Assembly: GCA_903861125.1 (NCBI GenBank) | Contig: CAIOTF010000024.1 | Span: forward strand, 1-36,165 | Reading direction: 5' to 3' | Source of the DNA: an uncultured Ignavibacteriota bacterium | GTDB lineage: Bacteria; Bacteroidota; Ignavibacteria; UBA10030; UBA8401 | Length of the DNA: 36,165 nucleotides | Shown here: one piece after another, positions 24,319-32,556 of the stretch | Layout of the letters: each line of letters starts with the position of its first letter | How positions within the stretch are numbered: position 1 is the first letter of the stretch | Made by a program: the position numbers and the translations under genes | Notes under the pieces: model-generated | What the model saw: only the letters and a program-made list of their open reading frames with translations | The model's database searches: none | Told to the model about the DNA's origin: nothing

Positions 24319-24327
24319 GTTTTTTTT
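24308..24327 (+). terminator. Weak candidate terminator after the ECF sigma gene
   Basis: A short ACCT/AGGT stem with a 5-nt loop overlaps the stop codon and runs directly into eight T residues. The stem is only 4 bp, so it would be a weak terminator, and the T run may be chance in AT-rich sequence. Confidence 0.25.
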
Positions 24328-24744
24328 GTGCGGTATAGTACTATTCCAAACCGATTGTGTATTACTATATATCACTGGTAGCATCATTTCAATCTTCTGA
24401 ATTTTACAATGTTCGGTTTATTGTCCATTTCCCGTTTACCGAAATCATTCAAAAAAGCATAGGATTTAAGTGATCAGATACATGAACAAACCGGAAGGGC
24501 ATCAGTTTATTTGTGCTGTTTCAAATGTGCGGCGGGATTCAATCGAAAAGACTGGGATTCCTGATCTGCCATTTATGGGCAATTTATTGGCGCAAGATTT
24601 CGGAAATTATTCTCCCGCTCCTCGCCTCCACGTTGTCGGAATCCCTGGAAGATCTCTCCTTGTATCAAAAAATTATTCTTAAAGAAAAATGTATTCCTGT
24701 AATGGAAAGACATAATGAACAGATGAGTTCAACATTAAAATCCA
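24319..24744. other. Gap between the sigma factor and receptor genes, with two weak overlapping ORFs
   Basis: This 426-bp stretch is where a FecR-like anti-sigma gene might be expected, but no FecR feature is visible. Two overlapping + strand frames exist: 24470-24682 (70 codons from GTG, or 66 from the ATG at 24482), and 24513-24758 (81 codons from GTG). The second has a hydrophobic stretch (LGFLICHLWAIYW) and a charged, helical end (ERHNEQMSSTL), and overlaps the receptor start by 14 nt. Neither has a ribosome-binding site or a family I recognise. They may be chance frames, a small regulatory protein, or two halves of a frameshifted remnant. Confidence 0.6.
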
Positions 24745-27576
24745 ATGATAAGATCTGAACATTCATCTTCCGTGACGCCAATAGATCGAGTGTGGTGCTT
24801 CGCCACGGCCGTAACGTTTATTTGGTTCATGGTTGCAACACCATTAGCGGCGCAAGAGAAAGATGGTGAGCCGGAAAATGTACTGGGTAAAATCATTTCT
24901 GTAAGCACTCAATATGGTGCGATCACCGGTTCAGTAAAGAACGCGAATGGTGAGTCCCTCATCGGCGCATCGGTTGTCATTAAGGAAACACGCAAAGGCG
25001 CGGCAACTGATTTTAAGGGCGAATACGTTATCAACGGAGTTTTGCCAACAACGTATCGTATTGAAGTATCGTTTGTCGGTTATACCACAGGATCGAAACA
25101 GGTTGCTGTTCATGCCGGTGAAATTGTCCGATTGGATATTGTATTGCAAAGCGCAGTGTATATGATCGGCGGGATAGAAGTTGTTGCCGATCAGAATATT
25201 CTGCCGAAAGATCCGGAAACGAAAAGTGATATCCGGTCCGGACAGATAGAACATTTGCAAGCATCAAGTTTAAGCGATGTTCTGCAGCTTGTGCCCGGTG
25301 TAAAATCAGCGAATCCGGGACTTACAGGATTGCAGCAGGCGAACATTAGGGGATCAAGCGTGGATGTATCGTCGCAGAATGTTGGTTCCTTCGGGACTCA
25401 AATTATTGTCGACAACGTTCCGTCATCGAATAATGCCAACATGCAGATCGATGCCGGCGGCAGCGCCTCTTCCGCGAACCGTGGCGTTGATCTGCGCAGC
25501 ATACCATCCGAAAATATCGAAAATGTTGAAGTGATTCGCGGAATTCCGTCTGCAAAATATGGTGATATGACTTCCGGCATTATTAAAGTCTCTACGAAAA
25601 CAGGAAAAGTGCCGAACAGGCTGAAGGTGAAGTACAATCCAAATACTTCTGAAGGAAATTATTCCGGAGGTTTTAATGCATGGGGGACCGGTATCGGATT
25701 TAATCTCAATGCGGCGGTTTCCGACCGCGATATCCGCAAACCGGGGGATGGATATACACGTATTGCTATGCAGATCTCCTCGCAGACTGAATTGGCGGAA
25801 AAATCATTTGTCCTGAAGAATATCATAAATGTTACACGCGCATATGATGAAGTAAAAGAAGATCCGTCGTATGCAGCTCGCGAAGCGCATTATGACAGAG
25901 ATGTTGCATTGAAATACAAGACCGACGCAGTGTATCATTTTGACAATACATTTTCATTGCAGGCGGTTGCATCGGTCGGTTATACCTATCAGAATTCGTA
26001 CAAGCAGCAAATAGTCTCCCGGGATAATTTGATCCTCTCAGATCTGTTAACGAATGGGACAAAGGAAGGGCGTTTTGTGTTCGGATCGTACCTTTCTCAG
26101 TACTACGTACGCGGAAATGTTTGGGATATCTATACGAATATAGATATGGAAAAAAAATTCTTCACCGGCGATATCATCCACAGTCTTATGATCGGCAGCA
26201 CTGTGCAGTACAATGCGAACAAAGGAGAGGGCCGCGTGTACGATCCGCTCTTTCCTCCTTCCGTGTCCGCAAATATCGGCGACCGGCCGAGGAAGTATGA
26301 TGATCTACCCGGACTAACGAATGTCAGTCTTTTCCTTGAAGATAAGATAAGCGGTGACATTGGTTTTCCATTCAGTCTGAATTTGGGTGCACGGTATCAA
26401 ATGTTTAATCCGCAGAAGATCAATTTCGGCGGATTGTTCTCCGGCGAAGATGCAGTCATCTCAAAACAGGGTTCCTTCGTTGATCCAAGAGTTAACCTGA
26501 GTTTCTCCCCCATAGAAGAAACGCAAGTACGTTTCGGGTTTGGTCAGACTTCAAAATCACCGCCGCTTGCATCAATTTATCCAAATGCGAGATACTACGA
26601 CGTTACTGATACCGTTGCGGTATATCCGGGCGATCCTTCAAAAAATTTTGGTATTGTCTCTACGTATGTTTTCGACAGGATGAACGAATCCTTGCGCGGT
26701 TATACTCAAACAAAATATGAAGCAAGTATTGATCAGCGGATCGGCAGTGTTGGTCTTTCCGTTACTGGTTTCGTAAATGAAACGCGCGACGGATTCTGGA
26801 CAGAGACACTTCCCGTCACCGTACCCAAGAGATCGTGGACGAATTGGCCCGACCGGTCTGCATTTGTTGATAAGGATACATTGATGGACAAGATATACGC
26901 CGCCGATAATGCATTGCGGTCTACATCCAAAGGTGTGGAACTCTCGATGAGAACGAAACGCCTGCCGGTTATTAACACGGTTTTTGAAATGGACGCATCG
27001 TACTCATATTACGAAACTGATGTGCAGAACGGAATTGAATACGGAGGACAACGTAAGGACGCACTGCTTGGGGAGACAATGTTCCCGATGCACCATACAA
27101 CAGGGCGCTACTCCAAAGAATTATTGCTGAAATACAGATTTGACGTTCTTTTGGAAAAACTGGGTATGTGGTGTACGCTGAACATAGAACAGCAGCCGGT
27201 GGAGATCGACGGATATACAGGCTTGACCGATTCACTGGCGATAGGGTATTTCACGAAAAAAGGGGTGACGGTCATTATTCCGGAAGCAGAACGGGCCGAT
27301 CCAAAATATATCAATCTGCGACGCACTCCCAAAGAGTATCAATTGCGCGAGGAAGATCGTCCTGACCGGTGGCTCGTTAATTTCCGTGTAAGCAAGGAAT
27401 TGTGGAAAGGGACGGAGGTATCGTTCTTCGTGAATAATCTGTGGGATTCGCGTCCGTTGTACAGACTGAAACGGACTGACGCAAGCACGGTTAGTTATGA
27501 GGTCCGCAATCCGGCACTCTTTTTCGGACTTGAATTCAGTTCGGTGATCAACAAGTATTTTACGAGCGAACAATGA
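24745..27576 (+). CDS. TonB-dependent outer-membrane receptor with N-terminal carboxypeptidase-regulatory-like domain
   Basis: The 943-aa protein is an outer-membrane active transporter that depends on TonB-ExbBD. After an export signal (hydrophobic about residues 15-36, ending LAAQ) comes a beta-sandwich domain of the CarboxypepD_reg type (GAITGSVKNANGESLIGASV and ATDFKGEYVINGVLPTTYRI). A TonB-box-like MIGGIEVVAD is followed by the plug, with SLSDVLQLVPGVKS and IENVEVIRGIPSAKYGDMTS, and then a long beta-barrel. No STN signalling domain is apparent, so direct signalling to an anti-sigma factor is unlikely. The substrate cannot be told from sequence. There is no SusD homologue next to it. The stop overlaps the next gene's start by 4 nt (ATGA). 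Confidence 0.93.
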   Translation: MIRSEHSSSVTPIDRVWCFATAVTFIWFMVATPLAAQEKDGEPENVLGKIISVSTQYGAITGSVKNANGESLIGASVVIKETRKGAATDFKGEYVINGVLPTTYRIEVSFVGYTTGSKQVAVHAGEIVRLDIVLQSAVYMIGGIEVVADQNILPKDPETKSDIRSGQIEHLQASSLSDVLQLVPGVKSANPGLTGLQQANIRGSSVDVSSQNVGSFGTQIIVDNVPSSNNANMQIDAGGSASSANRGVDLRSIPSENIENVEVIRGIPSAKYGDMTSGIIKVSTKTGKVPNRLKVKYNPNTSEGNYSGGFNAWGTGIGFNLNAAVSDRDIRKPGDGYTRIAMQISSQTELAEKSFVLKNIINVTRAYDEVKEDPSYAAREAHYDRDVALKYKTDAVYHFDNTFSLQAVASVGYTYQNSYKQQIVSRDNLILSDLLTNGTKEGRFVFGSYLSQYYVRGNVWDIYTNIDMEKKFFTGDIIHSLMIGSTVQYNANKGEGRVYDPLFPPSVSANIGDRPRKYDDLPGLTNVSLFLEDKISGDIGFPFSLNLGARYQMFNPQKINFGGLFSGEDAVISKQGSFVDPRVNLSFSPIEETQVRFGFGQTSKSPPLASIYPNARYYDVTDTVAVYPGDPSKNFGIVSTYVFDRMNESLRGYTQTKYEASIDQRIGSVGLSVTGFVNETRDGFWTETLPVTVPKRSWTNWPDRSAFVDKDTLMDKIYAADNALRSTSKGVELSMRTKRLPVINTVFEMDASYSYYETDVQNGIEYGGQRKDALLGETMFPMHHTTGRYSKELLLKYRFDVLLEKLGMWCTLNIEQQPVEIDGYTGLTDSLAIGYFTKKGVTVIIPEAERADPKYINLRRTPKEYQLREEDRPDRWLVNFRVSKELWKGTEVSFFVNNLWDSRPLYRLKRTDASTVSYEVRNPALFFGLEFSSVINKYFTSEQ

Positions 27577-28718
27577 ACCGATCTTTTTACATAATCATAG
27601 CGGTGCTGGTCGTTCTCGGATCGGGATGTAAAAAAATGCCGACGGCAGTGGAGAATTCAGCTTCCGTTTCGGTACAGATCTTCGATCAATCCGGCTCGAT
27701 GAAGGTATTGTTCGGTGATTCGCTGGTCCGATCTGCCGATGTGACGATCCGGTCGATCAATTATGGGAAAGAATATCACGAGGTCAGCGATTCATCCGGA
27801 AGAGTATTATTTAATGGTCTCGTTTCCGATCAGTACAGTGTGGTTGCAACGCGTACATTGAGCGAAACCGAAATGAAGGCCATCAACGGCACATCCGTTC
27901 AGCGAAAATTATTCGGTGCATCATCGTCTATTTTTGTCCGTGCTGACCTTCATGATGGATCTGCTGCAATAGCTGTTGATCTTGCCGCGTTGAGTGATAT
28001 TGTCTTCAGCGAGATCTATGCCTGCGGACCGCAGGGCTCCGGTTTGTATTTTCATGATAAATATATGGAAGTATGCAACATCAGCGGCAGCATTAAATAT
28101 CTGGATGGACTCGTCGTTGCCCGCGTTTCCAAAGGTTACATTCTCGATCCGATGATCTATACAAGCGAAGTGTGGAAATTTCCAGGAAGCGGCACTGATT
28201 ACGCAATTCAACCCGGTCAGTTTGTGCTGGTAGCGGAGGATGCGATCGATCATCGCATCAATGCTCCGGGCAGCATCGATGAAAGCATAGCCGACTTTGA
28301 ATATTACCGGATATCACAGCCTGATGTTGATAATCCGAATGTTCCAAACATGATCGAGATCTATCAGACTTCCGGAGTGGATTGGCTGATTGGAGGAGAA
28401 AAAGATGCTTTGGTGTTGTGCAGAGTTCCTAACATTGACAGCTTGCGATACAAAGATAATTTTTTGACGATACCTAAGGAATATGTAATTGACGGTGTGG
28501 AATATCATACCGATCCGACCAGATTGGATCAAAAATATCTTGATCCGAAAATCGACGCAGGATTAGCAGGAGGGATATTATTCTACACAGGGTATTCCAT
28601 GGAAAGAAAACTACGGACGACGGTGAGCGGGTGGACTCTGGAAGACAATAATAATAGTTCCATTGATTTTACAAAAATTCAACACCCTACACCTCGGAAA
28701 CATTATGCGCTTCCGTAA
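27573..28718 (+). CDS. DUF4876-like lipoprotein next to the receptor
   Basis: The 381-aa protein has a lipoprotein signal with lipobox LGSGC (Cys19), so it is probably anchored in a membrane. The residues after the Cys (KKMPT) lack the acidic stretch linked to surface export in some Bacteroidota. An Ig/Cna-B-like region covers about residues 31-95 (DVTIRSINYGKEYHE, DSSGRVLFNGL). The rest resembles DUF4876 or a lamin-tail-like fold: IVFSEIYACGPQGSGLYFHD, KYMEVCNISG, KYLDGLVVARVS, and a final HPTPRKHYALP. DUF4876 proteins are known next to TonB-dependent receptors in Bacteroidota; their function is not established. The ATG overlaps the receptor stop by 4 nt and the next gene overlaps its end by 14 nt, so the three are coupled. 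Confidence 0.75.
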   Translation: MNRSFYIIIAVLVVLGSGCKKMPTAVENSASVSVQIFDQSGSMKVLFGDSLVRSADVTIRSINYGKEYHEVSDSSGRVLFNGLVSDQYSVVATRTLSETEMKAINGTSVQRKLFGASSSIFVRADLHDGSAAIAVDLAALSDIVFSEIYACGPQGSGLYFHDKYMEVCNISGSIKYLDGLVVARVSKGYILDPMIYTSEVWKFPGSGTDYAIQPGQFVLVAEDAIDHRINAPGSIDESIADFEYYRISQPDVDNPNVPNMIEIYQTSGVDWLIGGEKDALVLCRVPNIDSLRYKDNFLTIPKEYVIDGVEYHTDPTRLDQKYLDPKIDAGLAGGILFYTGYSMERKLRTTVSGWTLEDNNNSSIDFTKIQHPTPRKHYALP

Positions 28719-30213
28719 ATACATCACCTTCATATTGATCGTAGTGACTGCCGTGTGTATTGTACATGCACAGGAATTATCGCATGTGAATGTACCGACG
28801 CTGCTGCAGGATGATTTTGAACAAAGTGTGGACATGCTCGGCATTGGAGGAAATCCGGCGTGGTTGTTTCAGCGTCAGTTAAGTATGCCGTTGAAAATTC
28901 AGTTCTTACAGCAGTCATCAAGCGGCGATTATCATTATGCGTTTGAACCGAAAAATTCAACAGGGTATCAGTACTCTGTTGAAGGGAAAAAAGATCTTTC
29001 CGCCGATCACGTAGTGTACGGAACATTTGGTGCCGTTCAGGAATATCGCGGCGATAGGATGTGGAGTGATACAAAACAGTACGATACGTGGAATCCCATG
29101 ATTATTGCGGACAGCAGTACGGGGATGACAGATTATCGAGGGCTCGTTCTCAACGGAACATACAGCGGCTTGTTAACGGACCGGTGGTTGTTAGGTGCAA
29201 CAATAAAATATGGGGTTGATAACGGTGTCAAACGCGTTTCTCCGAAGCCTCTGGATATGCAGAGAAATATCGGTATTGAACTGGGAACGGCCTTTCTTCT
29301 CACTGAAAAATTCAGTTTGGGTGCTTTGCTCGTATTGAAGAACGATAAGGAAGAAAACGATTTTGAACCGGATCAAACGACGGCTCAATCCCAGGCTGTC
29401 CTCTTCAAGTTCCGCGGATACGATTCATACCAGAAGTTCACTAAAAATTCTGAGAACAGGATCGTTCGTACGGAAACATACGGCGGTTACATTCAAAGCG
29501 CTTACAATAGTGATGAAGTGAGGTCAGCCGTGTCGGCAGGTTACAAGGTTCGCTTTGCGGATATTGTTGACGGCGGTTCATCGCCATTGGACCAGGGATT
29601 TTGTCAGAGTGAGGTGATGGAAGGAACATGGGGCGGCAGTATTGTGCTGGACAGTATTACCATATGCGCGGAAGCGGGAATATCGAAGGATCATCAGTGG
29701 ACGAGACATCCGAATTATTCCGTGCTTTTAGTTGAACAGAATATCACAAACGCAAACGCCGGATTGTGCTTGCGTGTTCCTGTTTTTGGCATTGATCTGT
29801 TTGGAGGATATTCGGTATCGTTCAGAGAACGCTTGCTGAATGATTACATCAGCACATTGTCCGCCAACATTTCCTCATATACTCATATGGTAATGATCGG
29901 CGGTTCGGCCATGATCGATGAGCGGGAGAAAGCAAGCGTATGGTATGCGATGGAATTTGTTGATCCTGCAATGAAACGGGTCACCGTTCCGAATCCGAGT
30001 GCATTGTATGCATTAGTCGGCGCACGCAATTTTGGTTATGAAACGGCATCGGTGTTCGGTTCATCCGCCGGTTTTGATGTTACTTTTAACGGCGGCGTTT
30101 TTGGTCATTGCAGCATCGGCGGTGTATTCAGGTACCGCGAGACTCGTTCGTCATTCATATTCAAAGCAGCATCCCGGTCTACTGCTGAAGTGCTATTTTC
30201 AACGGATTTGTAA
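28705..30213 (+). CDS. Predicted outer-membrane beta-barrel protein, DUF6850-like
   Basis: I chose the ATG at 28705. It gives a clean signal peptide (MRFRKYITFILIVVTAVCIV, then HAQ) and a 502-aa product. The longer frame from 28663 adds 14 residues before the signal. The body is rich in alternating polar and aromatic strands, as in outer-membrane barrels, with features such as MLGIGGNPAWLFQ, MWSDTKQYDTWNPMIIADSS and LNGTYSGLLTDRWLLGATIK. This matches what I recall of the DUF6850 family of beta-barrel proteins encoded beside TonB receptors and DUF4876 proteins. Function is unknown. A GGAAA lies upstream of the start. It overlaps the lipoprotein gene by 14 nt. Confidence 0.75.
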   Translation: MRFRKYITFILIVVTAVCIVHAQELSHVNVPTLLQDDFEQSVDMLGIGGNPAWLFQRQLSMPLKIQFLQQSSSGDYHYAFEPKNSTGYQYSVEGKKDLSADHVVYGTFGAVQEYRGDRMWSDTKQYDTWNPMIIADSSTGMTDYRGLVLNGTYSGLLTDRWLLGATIKYGVDNGVKRVSPKPLDMQRNIGIELGTAFLLTEKFSLGALLVLKNDKEENDFEPDQTTAQSQAVLFKFRGYDSYQKFTKNSENRIVRTETYGGYIQSAYNSDEVRSAVSAGYKVRFADIVDGGSSPLDQGFCQSEVMEGTWGGSIVLDSITICAEAGISKDHQWTRHPNYSVLLVEQNITNANAGLCLRVPVFGIDLFGGYSVSFRERLLNDYISTLSANISSYTHMVMIGGSAMIDEREKASVWYAMEFVDPAMKRVTVPNPSALYALVGARNFGYETASVFGSSAGFDVTFNGGVFGHCSIGGVFRYRETRSSFIFKAASRSTAEVLFSTDL

Positions 30214-30252
30214 ATTTATTTTTGAAACATTCATCATGTCGGAAGGATTAGT

Positions 30253-32499
30253 ATGAAAAACATATTCTATGGTTTGATATTGTGTGCTGCAGTATTATCA
30301 GCCCAGACGAACGGGCTGTTTCCTGTGATCACTTCCACTATTCCGTATTCCATCAGCGACATTCAATTTATTTCTTCCACGAAAGGATGGATCGTCGGTA
30401 ATTCCGGAATGATTATGAAATCTACCGATGCCGGCAACTCTTGGACCGCAGTGAACAGCGGAGTTACGAACAATTTACAAAAGATACATTTTGTGAATGA
30501 TCAGGTCGGGTATGCGGGGTTTACAGGAAAAAGTTCAATTCTTCGCACATCGAATGGAGGTACATCATGGCAAGTAGTGAATTTACCTGTCAGTCCTTCA
30601 ACAGATACAGCACGAACACCATACGCAATTTATTTTTTGTCACCATCGACCGGATTTGTCGGCTGCGGTAAATCCGCTGCAAGCGATATCTTTATGACAA
30701 CAGATAGCGGAAAAACATGGACGAGTAAATTGAACCTTGTAAGCCAAAGTGCCTACTTCACGGATATAGCGTTTAGCGGTCCGAATCGCGGTGTTGCTGT
30801 TGCCAATAACTATGCTCAATTATACTATACATCAAATGGCGGATCAACGTGGACAAAATCTGCACCGCTTTCCGTCGGCACGGTGACGTATACTTCAAGT
30901 GTGATCAATGCCGTATCGATGACCGATAGTCTTCATGTGAATATTTGCGGATGGGGCTCGTGGTTCAGTCTTCAGCCAATGATGTTGTTCAGTTCCGTTG
31001 ATGGCGGAGCGTCATATACATTTAAGACATTAAACGGTGCGAGTAATGCATACGGCTCAGGATATGATCAGTATTTTAAAGATAAAATGAACGGTCTTGC
31101 CGTTGGTGGGTACCGGGGGTGTCTCATCGTAAAAACCACCGATGGCGGATCGACATGGACGCAACTTCCTGTATTATCCGGACATCAATTGCGTGCAATA
31201 ACGGGATCGGGAGATACGGTGTGGGCTACATCGTTGAATGGTTTGATTGTGAGATCGACAGATATGGGAACTTCGTGGAAATCGTTAACCAATAATACGC
31301 AGGAGCAAATTGAAAGTGCGCAATTCATTTCACAATCAGTCGGATATCTTACAACGTATTATGGTGGTATGCGTAAAACGACTGACGGCGGTACACATTG
31401 GTCGAATATCGGCAATATAAATCCCGGAATACCGGGAAATGCACTTGATAATGTGCAGGCAGTGAAATTTGTCGATGCCAATCTTGGATTTGCGGCTCAT
31501 AATTATGGCGAGGTTTCCCGTACAACCAACGGCGGCACGACGTGGAGTATTGTTGTGCCGGGCGATTCAAGTACAAACTCAGCGGCGCGTGCAATCTTTC
31601 CGGTCTCTGCAAACAAAGTGTATGTTGTTCGGACAAAAGCGACAACGAGTACTGATCAATTGATCACACTGACGAATTCCGGGGCATCGTATACGATCCG
31701 CGATACGGTCATGAAGAAACAGCCGAACGATATTGCCTTTTATGATGACTACAGAGGTATTGTTGTCGGCTCCAGCGGCGGCATTAAATACACCGTTAAT
31801 GGCGGGACATCGTGGGGTGATGGTTCTGTTACAGGCATACCCGCGGGAAAAACATTATCCGGCAGTTCTATTTACATGGTGCAAATTATTGACTCAGTAA
31901 ATACCTGGGCCGTCGGTACCTCATTGCTGTTAAAGAGTACGGACCTTGGAAAAAATTGGACGTATGTTCCTCATAATATTATCGTTCCTGATACGATCTT
32001 ATATTCGATGAAATTTTTGAACAAAAATATCGGTTATGTCGGCGGTTTGCGTGGCGGATTATCAAAGACAACTAATGGCGGTACGACATGGACGCAAATT
32101 CAAGGGATCGATATTGCTAATGCAATTTGGGAAATAGCGTTTAAGCCTGACAGCAGTGCATGGATATGCACTTCCATCGGTAATGTTTTTACGAATGCAA
32201 CATTAGCAAATGTCGCTGCAGTTACGTCTGCACCGAAAGAGTTTACACTCGATCAAAACTATCCAAATCCATTCAACCCATCTACAACGATATCATATTC
32301 GATCGCTGCAAAGGGGACCGTTTTCTTAAGAATCTATAATGTGCTTGGCCAGCATGTCGCAACGATCGTCAACGGTATGCAGGATGCGGGAGAACATTCT
32401 GTGCAGTTCGATGCACATTCTTTGTCAAGCGGAGTCTATTTTTACACCCTTACATCATCGGGTTTGACAGTTTCAAAACGAATGATATTGATGAAATAA
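30253..32499 (+). CDS. Secreted YCF48-like Asp-box beta-propeller protein with T9SS sorting domain
   Basis: The 748-aa protein has a signal peptide (MKNIFYGLILCAAVLSAQ). Between about residues 57 and 617 lie 13 Asp-box/BNR-like motifs of the form S/T-x-D/N-x-G-x-S/T-W (for example STDAGNSW, TTDGGSTW, TTNGGTTW), often followed by a G-rich strand such as GWIVGNSGMIMKS. This is the YCF48/HCF136-type propeller pattern and probably forms two propellers. From about residue 660 it ends with a T9SS type A sorting domain: FTLDQNYPNPFNPSTTISYS, FLRIYNVLGQHVATI, GVYFYTLTSSG and a terminal KRMILMK. It should be exported through T9SS and anchored or released. Its start has GGAAGG 6 nt upstream. It follows the DUF6850 gene by 39 nt. 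Confidence 0.9.
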   Translation: MKNIFYGLILCAAVLSAQTNGLFPVITSTIPYSISDIQFISSTKGWIVGNSGMIMKSTDAGNSWTAVNSGVTNNLQKIHFVNDQVGYAGFTGKSSILRTSNGGTSWQVVNLPVSPSTDTARTPYAIYFLSPSTGFVGCGKSAASDIFMTTDSGKTWTSKLNLVSQSAYFTDIAFSGPNRGVAVANNYAQLYYTSNGGSTWTKSAPLSVGTVTYTSSVINAVSMTDSLHVNICGWGSWFSLQPMMLFSSVDGGASYTFKTLNGASNAYGSGYDQYFKDKMNGLAVGGYRGCLIVKTTDGGSTWTQLPVLSGHQLRAITGSGDTVWATSLNGLIVRSTDMGTSWKSLTNNTQEQIESAQFISQSVGYLTTYYGGMRKTTDGGTHWSNIGNINPGIPGNALDNVQAVKFVDANLGFAAHNYGEVSRTTNGGTTWSIVVPGDSSTNSAARAIFPVSANKVYVVRTKATTSTDQLITLTNSGASYTIRDTVMKKQPNDIAFYDDYRGIVVGSSGGIKYTVNGGTSWGDGSVTGIPAGKTLSGSSIYMVQIIDSVNTWAVGTSLLLKSTDLGKNWTYVPHNIIVPDTILYSMKFLNKNIGYVGGLRGGLSKTTNGGTTWTQIQGIDIANAIWEIAFKPDSSAWICTSIGNVFTNATLANVAAVTSAPKEFTLDQNYPNPFNPSTTISYSIAAKGTVFLRIYNVLGQHVATIVNGMQDAGEHSVQFDAHSLSSGVYFYTLTSSGLTVSKRMILMK

Positions 32500-32556
32500 T
32501 TTTGTTCAAAAAAATATTTAATTAACTGTTCAATTTATCACAAAGGAGAAAGAATC

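Noticed and set aside
32464-32504. Promoter-like TTGACA and a Bacteroidota-type TAATTTTG before the last gene
   Set aside because: TTGACA lies in the conserved coding end of the previous gene with a poor -10, and the TAATTTTG box has no TTTG at the right spacing, so both may be chance.
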